From assembly GCA_015693905.1 (NCBI GenBank), contig CP065161.1, positions 2,525,001 through 2,589,000 on the forward strand: DNA of 64,000 bases. Direction: 5' to 3'. The translations under genes were made by a program, and so were the position numbers. This document shows positions 6,937-14,360 of the stretch, piece by piece. The notes under the pieces were generated by a model. It worked only from the letters and a program-made list of their open reading frames with translations. It ran no database searches and was not told where the DNA came from. Source of the stretch: Rhodobacterales bacterium HKCCA1288 (GTDB lineage Bacteria > Pseudomonadota > Alphaproteobacteria > Rhodobacterales > Rhodobacteraceae). Within the stretch, counting starts at the first letter, position 1, and the number at the start of each line of letters is the position of its first letter.

Positions 6937-9063
6937 TCACCCAGATGCCTCATTAGCTTCTGGGATGTACAAGAATTTCCGCCGCTTTGATGGTGGCCCA
7001 TCTTCAGCGATCTTTATCTTTCCTGCTGCCAACAAACTTTCCATGGCCGTCCGCAATACTTGCTTGGTACACCCCTCGCTCTTCGGGTTCTCATAAAACA
7101 ACTTTGGCGCATAAGTTGGCCCGCCGGAATGATTGACGTTTCGTCCTTGGTCAGTGAACTCGCGAAGCAACTTTAAGAATACCCGTTCGGCCTTTGCGCT
7201 TGCCGCCTTGCGGTCCAACCCGGAGAGCGGTGCATCAGCAACAAAGACACCGTTGCGCCAAGTAAGAGCAATCTCGCCACCAACCTTGCCATAATTAGAC
7301 TTCATCGTGCGAAGTAAGCGGGCGTCAGGGTTGGCTTCATAGCCGTCCTGGATCACACGATTGAGGTACAATCGGCTGCGAACGGAGTTATTCCACCCTG
7401 TGGAGCCACTGGTACCTGTGCCAGAAGCGATGCCAGCCACAGATGGATGAGCAAGCATCACAACAGCGCACCGGTGCTGCAAGGCTAAACCACGTAGCAT
7501 TCCGATAAACTGCCGAGCTTGCGCACGATCATTTTCATTGCCGGGAAAAAAATCAGCAAGGGTATCGAGCACAAGCAACTGAGGGGCTTCAACTGCTAGA
7601 AGGCTATCAACAGCTTCCAATAGAGGTGTTGGCTGCAGTGTCCCGCCTTTGGACAAGTTTGCAAAGAGAGCATCTTCACCAGCTAAACTACGGAGAACTA
7701 AATTGTTCAAACTGGAAAGTGGTGTTTCCTCTGCTGTACAAATGTCATGGAGGCGTCGATGAAGTTCATCGCGATCGTCTTCAGCTGACAAGTACACCGC
7801 CTTGCCTTGGCGGGTTGATAAGCCAAACCATGCACGCCCCAAGACAGTACTAACGGCAAGTTGCAGGGAACATAGGCTTTTTCCTGTGCCCCCATCACCA
7901 TTGAAAAGCGTAACCGTGTGCCCGGGTATAAGGCCATCCACATGCCAGATGCGTTCTGGTATCGGCTGCCCTTCTAGCTCGCTTGCACGAAACACCCCAG
8001 ATCTGAAGTGCTCAAGATAACCCCCTGGGGCACCCAGGTGGTCGACTTTTGGCACTGGCGAAGGTGAGCTTGTGACTTCGATCTGGGAAAAGTCCAATCC
8101 TCTATGCCGCTGAGCAATTTCAGACAAGTTTGCGCCAGCCTCTTTTGCCATCGCCGCAACCGTTGCCCAAGATACACCGCCACCTCCGGAGAAGCTGTGC
8201 CATTTGGCCTCCACCTCTCCTGGCTTGAATTTATTGCCTCGCGCCGACCAATTGACTGCCAAATTGGCTAAATGTTCACCGGCATCATGAAGTGCCATCA
8301 AAACTCGTAGCCAGCTTTCATATGGCATGTCTGGATCAAGATAGCCCAACAGCTCGCTCGCTTCAGCCTCTGAAAGCGTATCGTTCCAATTAGGTACATT
8401 CAGCTGAAAGCGGCCGAACTTCTCCGGCTGATCCGGTTCTTGGAGCGGCTGCGCAGCCTGCATATGGTCCGTTGCGAGCGATATTACGCTTTTTTGCTCG
8501 CCGTCACTCGCGAAAGCAGTTTTTGCCCATAATAGGAAGTCATTAAGATCCGCTGACTGGACCACAGGCAATTCGCTCGCAACGCCCAAGAAGCCATCTG
8601 TTGGGTCGATATTCAACCAACTGTAAGGCGCTTGAGTGTCTGGGTGAATGCCGAAGGCAACAAATTGCTGCCCTGTTGCCAACACCTCGATCTTCCCGAG
8701 ATCGCCGAGATCAAGCTGGCGCTTGCGCTCGCCATCTTGAGAAAAGCGGAACGGCAATAGTGTCTTTGGAGCTTTGCCAACGCGCTGCATCCAAGTCCCA
8801 GGATGTCGCTGCTCCCACTCTTTAATAATTTCGCGCACCACAGTGGCATCCAGCACATCAATATCCAACGCTGCGACGCGATTATCACCACATCTGATCC
8901 CAATATTAGTAGAGTCGTAAAAATCGGCACTCTCAAACAAACGATTTTGCCAGTCTGGGATGCGGGGGCCTTTTTGCGCCAAAGGGATGGGAATGGGCTG
9001 GTACCCATTATCAATCAGCTTTTTGGCAATTTCCGACCCTTTCGTAAGGTACGGATGGATCAT
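6937..9063 (-). CDS. Bifunctional prim-pol / RepA-like helicase of an integrative element
   Basis: The protein has 708 residues in three parts. Residues about 10-180 are a prim-pol domain (PIPLAQKGPRIPDW, NIGIRCGDNRVAALDIDV) that would make primers or copy DNA. Residues about 225-310 look like a primase C-terminal domain (PYESWLRVLMALHDAG, WHSF). Residues about 375-610 are a RecA/RepA-type helicase with Walker A GDGGTGKS, Walker B LLVLDTLADF and the sensor segment VVMLAHPS. This combination is the replication protein of phage satellites, integrative plasmids and islands. Its start overlaps the AlpA gene by 4 bp. It lies in an integrase module, which suggests the element can or could replicate after excision. 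Confidence 0.85.
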   Translation of the reverse strand: MIHPYLTKGSEIAKKLIDNGYQPIPIPLAQKGPRIPDWQNRLFESADFYDSTNIGIRCGDNRVAALDIDVLDATVVREIIKEWEQRHPGTWMQRVGKAPKTLLPFRFSQDGERKRQLDLGDLGKIEVLATGQQFVAFGIHPDTQAPYSWLNIDPTDGFLGVASELPVVQSADLNDFLLWAKTAFASDGEQKSVISLATDHMQAAQPLQEPDQPEKFGRFQLNVPNWNDTLSEAEASELLGYLDPDMPYESWLRVLMALHDAGEHLANLAVNWSARGNKFKPGEVEAKWHSFSGGGGVSWATVAAMAKEAGANLSEIAQRHRGLDFSQIEVTSSPSPVPKVDHLGAPGGYLEHFRSGVFRASELEGQPIPERIWHVDGLIPGHTVTLFNGDGGTGKSLCSLQLAVSTVLGRAWFGLSTRQGKAVYLSAEDDRDELHRRLHDICTAEETPLSSLNNLVLRSLAGEDALFANLSKGGTLQPTPLLEAVDSLLAVEAPQLLVLDTLADFFPGNENDRAQARQFIGMLRGLALQHRCAVVMLAHPSVAGIASGTGTSGSTGWNNSVRSRLYLNRVIQDGYEANPDARLLRTMKSNYGKVGGEIALTWRNGVFVADAPLSGLDRKAASAKAERVFLKLLREFTDQGRNVNHSGGPTYAPKLFYENPKSEGCTKQVLRTAMESLLAAGKIKIAEDGPPSKRRKFLYIPEANEASG

Positions 9064-9251
9064 GTCTGACCCGCCTGTTTTTCCGCATCATAGACATCCA
9101 GAGCTTCAACGCTCCACCGTGTTGTCCCGTTAGTAAAGCGTACGCCGCGCGGAAAAGATGGGTCACGCCGTTGAACGGAGTATACCCACTTGTTGCAAAC
9201 GCCGTATCTCGCACCGACTTGAGCTGCCGTAAGCCATTTTTGTTGGGCCAT
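9060..9251 (-). CDS. AlpA-type helix-turn-helix regulator
   Basis: This 63-residue protein has the MerR-like helix-turn-helix fold of the AlpA family: WLTAAQVGARYGVCNKWVY, then FPRGVRF and a final SVEALDVYD. AlpA proteins switch on excisionase or integrase and replication genes of satellites and cryptic prophages. The gene overlaps the prim-pol gene by 4 bp, forming an AlpA-primase unit. Its ribosome site AGGAG lies inside an inverted repeat (9257-9270). Confidence 0.82.
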   Translation of the reverse strand: MAQQKWLTAAQVGARYGVCNKWVYSVQRRDPSFPRGVRFTNGTTRWSVEALDVYDAEKQAGQT

Positions 9252-9256
9252 TGTTC

Positions 9257-9270
9257 ATCACTCCTGTGAT
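9257..9270. promoter_or_regulatory. Inverted repeat enclosing the ribosome-binding site of the AlpA gene
   Basis: ATCAC and GTGAT form a 5-bp inverted repeat around TCCT; on the coding strand the loop and flank contain AGGAG, the likely ribosome site, 6 bases before the ATG at 9251. A protein bound here, or an RNA hairpin, would block translation of the AlpA-primase unit. Confidence 0.4.
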
Positions 9271-9330
9271 AAATTTGAACTGACCCTTCCCAATATTCAC
9301 ACAAACAGAAATCTTGCATTGGACAAACAT

Positions 9331-9738
9331 TTAGTCGTTGTCCAAGTCCTGACGCTTTATTCTCTCAATTCTCTTGCGCACTCTGTCACGAGCATGATCA
9401 TCCGCTTCACCCCAGCCAAGAAGATCATTCTGCCGAAGAACATCAACGATCGCACCGTAAACGTCTTGATCAGATGCTTTACCTTCCCAATTCTTCCAGA
9501 AGTAAGCGATAAGGCCATTCTCCCGGGCTTCATCAGCGCCAATTTTCTTTGGTAATGACGGCAAAGTTTTATCAGAGAGCAGGAACGCGTTTATTTCCGG
9601 AGCAATTTCCGGAACTTTCATAAAGTCTGCCATTAACTCAACTGCAGCAGCGAGATGTCGACGATCACCGTTTGACTGATAATCAGAAAGTGCCAGCTTA
9701 ATTCGAGCATGAGCCAAATTGTGCTTGGTCGCTTTCAT
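9331..9738 (-). CDS. Hypothetical protein of the integrase module
   Basis: This 135-residue soluble, charged, probably all-helical protein has a very basic C-terminal stretch (RDRVRKRIERIKRQ). No family is recognised. Its ATG overlaps the integrase stop codon (ATGA at 9735-9738), so it is translated with the integrase. The segments HLAAAVELMADFMKVPEI and ENGLIAYFWKNWEGKASDQDVYGAIVDVL look like a folded core. By position it may help the integrase or be an accessory DNA-binding protein; that is inference. Confidence 0.6.
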   Translation of the reverse strand: MKATKHNLAHARIKLALSDYQSNGDRRHLAAAVELMADFMKVPEIAPEINAFLLSDKTLPSLPKKIGADEARENGLIAYFWKNWEGKASDQDVYGAIVDVLRQNDLLGWGEADDHARDRVRKRIERIKRQDLDND

Positions 9739-10964
9739 GAGGTGCCCAAGGTAATGAAGGCTGCATATTTCTCTGCGAGTACGGCTCGCTGCTCAAATAG
9801 ATCATCTCTGCGATAGTTTTTATCCAGCCCGATTGGGGCATGGTCAACGTATCTATCAGCCAAAAACGGGTCTACATCATGATGAAGGCACCAGGTCTTG
9901 AAGCAGTTGCGAAAGCCGTGCGTTGTGATGTCTGCAAACTTCTTAAAATTACGCCGCAGGCTTTCCGGATGTATTGGATGAATGCCATCAACGCTGAAGA
10001 CAAACTCGCTTGCGCCAGAACTTAGAAGAGGTTCGAGGTCTTCCATCACTACTCGGGGAAGTCTTTGTTTGAATTCACGGCCAGACTTCATCAAGCCAAG
10101 CTCTTGTGTCGCCGGATCGCGCTCAGGGATAACCCAAAGGCCGGATGCTGCGTCAACATGAGCCTTGCGCATGAACGCCACCACTGAAGCTCTGTGCGCC
10201 GTTATGACAGCTAAACGCATCGCAGCTTTCATGGCTTGGCTATACGACTGCTCATCAATCCAACTCCACAGCTCTGGTAGCCGAGAAAAATGGAGAGAAG
10301 CTGCGTGACGTGTTTTGCGATTTGGGATTGTGAATGAACGCTGCCGCGGACATGGGTTTTGATCTAGCAGCTCATCATCGTAAGCGCGCTCCATAATCTC
10401 CCAAATATACCCCAACAAAGCCGCAGCTGTTTCAGGGTGGGTAAGAAATAGGGGCTGTATCAGCGCTTTGATTGTTTGACGGCGTATTTCATCGAGGCGG
10501 AGATTTCCAAGTGCAGCTTTGGCATGGTTTTCGTAGCAAGAAATCGGCCGCCGTCGTGATGCTGCATGTGTCCACCGGTTCGCGCGTATTTGAAGATTGT
10601 ACCAATCCCGAAACGCTTGATCGAAAGTCACCATTCCGTTGGGGGTTAAAGCGGCGACCTCCTGTCTTGTCGCAAGCTCTTCCAACTCATGGGCTTTATT
10701 CGTCCGTGTGGCCAATGCCTTCAAACCGGCGGGTGTTATACGACCATCTTTGAGTAGCCGTTTGCACACGGGCACCATTGCTCGCGCTTGTTCAAGCGAG
10801 AGAGTTGGGTATCTTCCAAGCACAACCCACGTTTTTCTGGTCCGCAGCTCAAAGACCTTCGTGCCGTCCCCATATCCGCGCAAATAGAGCGAATTCCCGA
10901 ACGACGCGCGCTCTCCAGGCTTTCCTGGCTTCCATTTCCTGGCTTGGACATCAGTGTTGAGCAT
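9735..10964 (-). CDS. Tyrosine recombinase / P4-type integrase
   Basis: The protein has 409 residues from ATG 10964, which GAGG precedes; a TTG one codon earlier is less likely. The N-terminal part reads like the arm-binding domain of P4-type integrases (KVFELRTRKTWVVLGRYPTLSLEQAR). The catalytic domain shows arginine I in ITAHRASVV, the HxxR box in THGFRNCF, a histidine in VDHAPIG and the nucleophile tyrosine in DKNYRR. It would insert and excise the island at tRNA-Gly. Gene and att site are about 145 bp apart, and an operator-like repeat lies just upstream of the gene. Confidence 0.9.
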   Translation of the reverse strand: MLNTDVQARKWKPGKPGERASFGNSLYLRGYGDGTKVFELRTRKTWVVLGRYPTLSLEQARAMVPVCKRLLKDGRITPAGLKALATRTNKAHELEELATRQEVAALTPNGMVTFDQAFRDWYNLQIRANRWTHAASRRRPISCYENHAKAALGNLRLDEIRRQTIKALIQPLFLTHPETAAALLGYIWEIMERAYDDELLDQNPCPRQRSFTIPNRKTRHAASLHFSRLPELWSWIDEQSYSQAMKAAMRLAVITAHRASVVAFMRKAHVDAASGLWVIPERDPATQELGLMKSGREFKQRLPRVVMEDLEPLLSSGASEFVFSVDGIHPIHPESLRRNFKKFADITTHGFRNCFKTWCLHHDVDPFLADRYVDHAPIGLDKNYRRDDLFEQRAVLAEKYAAFITLGTS

Positions 10965-10974
10965 CAAAACCTCG

Positions 10975-11000
10975 TGTAACGTTACATTTGAAGTTACATT
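10975..11000. promoter_or_regulatory. Operator-like palindrome and repeated half-site before the integrase gene
   Basis: TGTAACGTTACA (10975-10986) is a perfect 12-bp palindrome. The half-site GTTACATT occurs at 10981-10988 and again at 10993-11000, 12 bp apart. The block lies 11-36 bp upstream of the integrase ATG, where a repressor, excisionase or AlpA-type protein would act. Confidence 0.45.
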
Positions 11001-11108
11001 TTGATGCGAAATTGATCAATACTGATTGGAACTGATCGCGCCTAGTATTACCTTTAATAGTTGAATTTAAATGATTTTATTTTCCTAAGCCATTGAAGGG
11101 GCAGATAA

Positions 11109-11131
11109 TTCGATTCCCGCTACCCGCTCCA
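11109..11131 (+). other. Attachment site: 3' end of tRNA-Gly (att copy)
   Basis: The 23 bases read as the 3' part of a tRNA: T-loop TTCGATT, 3' side of the T-stem CCCGC, 3' side of the acceptor stem TACCCGC, then discriminator T and CCA. The complementary 5' acceptor strand GCGGGTA and the 5' T-stem strand GCGGG, as found in alphaproteobacterial tRNA-Gly, are absent upstream. It is therefore a fragment left by site-specific integration, not a gene. Confidence 0.7.
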
Positions 11132-11202
11132 CGCTCTCACCACTTCATCAGACTTGTATCATGGCCCAAGTTCCGCAAAGCTATGCGGTGTGAACAGGGC
11201 GC

Positions 11203-11919
11203 ATGGGGCAAACTATGTCTAGGGCAGTCGTGATTGGTGGCACAGGCGGGATCGGCGCAGGCATTGCGCGGGTTTTGCTGCGCGAAGGATGGCAGGTCAC
11301 GGCCACCGGCCTGGCCCCACAAGAGATTTCTGATTTTGCAGCGGCTATTCCACAGGTGGCCACAGCCCAGCTTGATGTCACGGACCAAGCGGCGGTGGAT
11401 CAGTTTTTCGGACAGTTTGACGGGCTTGACGCTTTGGTGAATTGCGCAGGCGTTTTGTTTCGCGGCGCGGAATATGAAATGGATGTGTTCACCAAAGTGA
11501 TCGAGATCAATCTGACAGGCACGATGCGCACTTGTGTTGCCGCCCATCCGCTGCTTGCGAAATCTAAAGGGGCTATTGTGAACACGGCCTCCATGCTGAG
11601 CACATTTGGAGGGCCGCTTGTTCCCGCTTATTCGGCCTCCAAGGGCGGTGTCGCGCAGTTGACAAAGGCCTTGGCGGGGAAATGGGCCGCGGACGGCGTG
11701 CGGGTCAATGCGATTGCGCCGGGATGGATCGAAACTGAGATGACCGCAGCCTTGCGCGAAGACCCCGCGCGAAACGGCCCCATTCTGGCGCGCACCCCGA
11801 TGGGGCGGTGGGGCAAACCCGATGAAATAGGCGAGTTGGTTGCGTGGCTGTTATCGGCCCGTGCTGGCTTTGTGACAGGTGCCATTTATCCCGTGGATGG
11901 CGGCTATAGTGCAATGTGA
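11203..11919 (+). CDS. SDR-family NAD(P)-dependent oxidoreductase
   Basis: This 238-residue classical short-chain dehydrogenase/reductase has the nucleotide-binding GGTGGIGAG near the N-terminus, NCAG, the catalytic serine in NTASM, YSASK (Tyr/Lys pair), and the C-terminal VTGAIYPVDGGYSAM. It oxidises or reduces a hydroxyl/keto group; the substrate cannot be told. ATG 11215, four codons later, is an equally possible start and gives the more typical N-terminus MSRAVVIGG. It is the first gene of a three-gene set with a cupin and a methyltransferase and is the first gene to the right of the island's att site. Confidence 0.85.
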   Translation: MGQTMSRAVVIGGTGGIGAGIARVLLREGWQVTATGLAPQEISDFAAAIPQVATAQLDVTDQAAVDQFFGQFDGLDALVNCAGVLFRGAEYEMDVFTKVIEINLTGTMRTCVAAHPLLAKSKGAIVNTASMLSTFGGPLVPAYSASKGGVAQLTKALAGKWAADGVRVNAIAPGWIETEMTAALREDPARNGPILARTPMGRWGKPDEIGELVAWLLSARAGFVTGAIYPVDGGYSAM

Positions 11920-11926
11920 GGTGACC

Positions 11927-12454
11927 ATGCCCCTTCAGAAATCTGACCATGATCCAATGACCCCCTATCAGTTGCCCTTTCCCCAAGATGCATTGGAGGA
12001 GATTATGATCCCCAATGCCATCCCAGAAGATGAGCGGATTTGGGTGCCGCAGGCCCCGAATGTTTGGTTTCGGCCGCTCTGTCTTAATCGCTCGCAAGGG
12101 TATTGGATGAACCTGCTTAAGGTGACCAAATCGGGCGTGCTGTCGCGCCATCGCCATCCGCAGGCGGTGCATGGTTGGGTGTTGAAGGGACGGTGGCATT
12201 ACCTTGAGCATGACTGGGAGGCCACAGCGGGCTCTTATGTTTACGAACCACCGGGCGAGACGCATACATTGGTCGTGCCCGAAGGGGTTGATGAGATGAT
12301 CACCTTTTTTCAGGTCAATGGCGTCATGTGCTATGTCGATCCTTATGGCGAGGTTTTGGGCTATGAGGATGTCTTTACCAAGATTGATCTGTGCCGCGCG
12401 CATTACGAACGTGTCGGGCTTGGCGCAGATTACGTTGACCAATTCATCAGATGA
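11927..12454 (+). CDS. Cupin protein, 2,4'-dihydroxyacetophenone dioxygenase-like
   Basis: This 175-residue protein contains one cupin barrel. The metal-ligand segment is RHRHPQAVHGWVLKG and a second histidine set lies in YEPPGETHTLV. Length and these segments fit the ChrR-like/2,4'-dihydroxyacetophenone dioxygenase family. The start chosen is ATG 11927, which follows GAGGTG and lies 7 bp after the SDR stop codon; an earlier in-frame start at 11879 would overlap the SDR gene. It may be a non-haem iron oxygenase, but many relatives are uncharacterised. Confidence 0.75.
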   Translation: MPLQKSDHDPMTPYQLPFPQDALEEIMIPNAIPEDERIWVPQAPNVWFRPLCLNRSQGYWMNLLKVTKSGVLSRHRHPQAVHGWVLKGRWHYLEHDWEATAGSYVYEPPGETHTLVVPEGVDEMITFFQVNGVMCYVDPYGEVLGYEDVFTKIDLCRAHYERVGLGADYVDQFIR

Positions 12455-13125
12455 CAGATCATGCACCATCCCCGAATGCTGCGGAAGCTGGCTTTTGGGA
12501 TGCGGTCTATCACGATCGCGCGGTTGATCAGCTTGGGTGGTATCAAGCAGATTACACCTACGCCCTTGCCCAAATCGCGGCGCTCAAGCTTGGGCCTGAC
12601 GCGCCCATTCTAGATGCAGGGGCAGGGCGGTCAGGCTTGGCGCGTGGCTTGGCGCTTACAGGCTATCGCGATGTCACAGTCATCGATATTTCGGCCCATG
12701 CCATGACCCAAAGCAAGGCGGCCTGTCGTGATCTTGATCATCCGCCGCGCTTCATTTGTGCGGATTTGCGCAACTGGCAACCGCCCCGCCACTATCACCT
12801 TTGGCATGATCGCGCGGTGTTTCATTTCTTAACCGACCCTGACGCGCAGGCGGCCTATGTGCAGATGATGGCCCGCGCTGTGATCCCCAAGGGTCATGTG
12901 ATCTTGTCGGTGTTTCACCAAGATGGCCCTGAGCGATGCAGCGGCCTGCCTGTGCAGCGTTATGATGCCGCCACGCTTGCTGGGCGACTGGGGTCAGATT
13001 TCACCTTGCACGCGGCGGAGACAGCCACGCATCACACGCCAAGCGGTGTTGCGCAGCTTTTCCTTAGGGCGCATTTTGTGCGGGCGGCAGGGGTGTCGGG
13101 GCAGAGCCCTCAACCCGCAATTTAA
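12451..13125 (+). CDS. Class I SAM-dependent methyltransferase
   Basis: The protein has 224 residues. The SAM-binding motif I is ILDAGAGRSGLARGL, with an acidic residue in the following strand (VTVIDIS). The segment HDRAVFHFL matches motif IV. It overlaps the cupin gene by 4 bp, so it is co-translated. Its 3' end overlaps the 3' end of the convergent phnF gene by 62 bp. The methyl acceptor is unknown. Confidence 0.85.
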   Translation: MTDHAPSPNAAEAGFWDAVYHDRAVDQLGWYQADYTYALAQIAALKLGPDAPILDAGAGRSGLARGLALTGYRDVTVIDISAHAMTQSKAACRDLDHPPRFICADLRNWQPPRHYHLWHDRAVFHFLTDPDAQAAYVQMMARAVIPKGHVILSVFHQDGPERCSGLPVQRYDAATLAGRLGSDFTLHAAETATHHTPSGVAQLFLRAHFVRAAGVSGQSPQPAI

Positions 13126-13813
13126 CGCGCCCGCCGACCATCACGCTTTGCCCGAATTCCAAGACCGCGCCAGATTTTGCGCAGATGTTAATCGCGGTGA
13201 TTTCTAACAGGGCCGCGCCATGGCGAATGCCCAATTGATGTGCCTGCAATTTTGTGGCCGCGCGCGCGTCAATTTGCGTGTCGCGGCGCAGGTAATCGTC
13301 AAATCCATCCGCCGCAAAGGCCGCTGTAATCGAAGGGTCGCGGGTAAGATTGTCCAATAAATTCGGCAGCCTTGCGGCAGGAAAGCAAGATGAAAACAGC
13401 GACAGAGCCACCCCATCGGCATAGGATAGACCCTCTGCGTGATGCACCAATTCCCCCTCGCGGATATCGAGCATTTCGGCCTCTTTGGCATCAGCAGGGC
13501 GGCTGAACAATGCGGTGTAACGTCTGTCGGGCACACGGCCTGTTGCGCGGATGGCTTGGGAAAACCGCACCCTTGGCCCAATCTGATAGGGGGTCTGGGC
13601 TTCGGTTACAAAAACGCCTGCGCCTTGGCGGCTAAGGGCCAGCCCTGCCTCAACCAGACTTGCGATGGCGCGGCGCACCGTATGGCGGTTCACGCCAAAG
13701 CGGGCGGCCAATTCCGCCTCCGTGGGCAATTTCGTGCCCGCTGCAAAGCGTCCCAAACGGATATCGGTTTCAAGGTCGTTTCGAATTTCTGTCCAGATCG
13801 TGGCTTTGGGCAT
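13064..13813 (-). CDS. phnF: Phosphonate metabolism regulator PhnF (GntR/HutC family)
   Basis: The 249-residue repressor has an N-terminal winged helix (RFAAGTKLPTEAELAARFGV followed by NRHTVRRAIASLVEAG) and a C-terminal UTRA-type ligand domain from about residue 95. It is divergent from phnG with 94 bp between them, the standard position for PhnF, which controls C-P lyase operons. A Pho box candidate lies directly against its ATG. Its last 62 bp overlap the convergent methyltransferase gene. Confidence 0.92.
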   Translation of the reverse strand: MPKATIWTEIRNDLETDIRLGRFAAGTKLPTEAELAARFGVNRHTVRRAIASLVEAGLALSRQGAGVFVTEAQTPYQIGPRVRFSQAIRATGRVPDRRYTALFSRPADAKEAEMLDIREGELVHHAEGLSYADGVALSLFSSCFPAARLPNLLDNLTRDPSITAAFAADGFDDYLRRDTQIDARAATKLQAHQLGIRHGAALLEITAINICAKSGAVLEFGQSVMVGGRVKLRVEGSAPTPLPPAQNAP

Positions 13814-13831
13814 CTGTCATCAAAATTTCAT
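13814..13831 (+). promoter_or_regulatory. Candidate Pho box upstream of phnG
   Basis: CTGTCAT CAAA ATTTCAT gives two 7-bp repeats with 11-bp period. The first matches the PhoB consensus half-site CTGTCAT exactly and the second matches in five of seven positions. It lies 77 bp upstream of phnG and directly before phnF, so phosphate starvation could control both. A nearby TTGTCTAGTTGTATA (around 13872-13886) may include a PhnF site, but I cannot define it. Confidence 0.55.
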
Positions 13832-13907
13832 CAAAAGCCGCTTGTGAGGGGGCAGGGTTGAGCGTAAAGTTTGTCTAGTTGTATATTTTATCGGATAACT
13901 TCGCAAG

Positions 13908-14360
13908 ATGTCGAATTTAGGCGAACACATCGAACGGCAAGCATGGCTGTCCACAATGGCACAGGCCCCCGCAGATCGCCTGATCGCGCTGTGCCAATCC
14001 GCAGGCGTTGAGGTGCCGCATAGCGTTTTGCGTGCGCCTGAAATTGGCACGGTCATGGTGCGTGGGCGCGCAGGTGCGGTGGGCGCTGCGTTTAATCTCG
14101 GTGAAATGACTGTCACCCGCGCCTCGGTGCGCCTCAATGAAAGCGGTGCGGTTGGGCACGGATATGTGCAGGGCCGCAGTCATGAGGCCGCAACCTATGC
14201 CGCGCTTGTCGATGCGCTGTGTCAGACCGATCAGGGGTCGGCTTTGATCGCCTCCGTGATCGCCCCTTTGCGTGCGGAGAAAGCGGCGCGTGAGGGCGCG
14301 CGGGCGGCGCGCGCGGCGGGAACAAAGGTTGAATTTTTCACCATGGTTCGGGGGGAATGA
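13908..14360 (+). CDS. phnG: C-P lyase subunit PhnG
   Basis: The protein has 150 residues, the usual PhnG length. It contains the family segments RQAWLSTMAQAPADRLIAL, GEMTVTRASVRL and GHGYVQGRSHEAA. PhnG is part of the PhnGHIJ core complex that moves the phosphonate onto ATP to give ribose-phosphonate triphosphate. It is the first gene of the operon and overlaps phnH by 4 bp. Confidence 0.95.
   Translation: MSNLGEHIERQAWLSTMAQAPADRLIALCQSAGVEVPHSVLRAPEIGTVMVRGRAGAVGAAFNLGEMTVTRASVRLNESGAVGHGYVQGRSHEAATYAALVDALCQTDQGSALIASVIAPLRAEKAAREGARAARAAGTKVEFFTMVRGE

Larger units (their letters stand above)
1..11131. mobile_element. Right-hand part of a tRNA-Gly genomic island (left end outside window)
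   Basis: A tyrosine integrase gene (9735-10964) sits about 145 bp from a 23-bp copy of a tRNA-Gly 3' end (11109-11131), the usual geometry of an integrated element. The tRNA piece points to the right, so the intact tRNA-Gly should lie at the left end of the element. None is present in bases 1-11100, so the island is inferred to start beyond the left edge and to carry the sensor/MFS genes and the vgrG-PAAR set as cargo. The region also looks more AT-rich than the genes to its right. The alternative is a smaller element whose left att site has decayed somewhere in 6434-6936. Confidence 0.55.

Noticed and set aside
11109-11131. Considered as a complete tRNA gene
   Set aside because: The matching 5' acceptor strand, D-arm and anticodon arm are absent upstream; only the 3' third is present.
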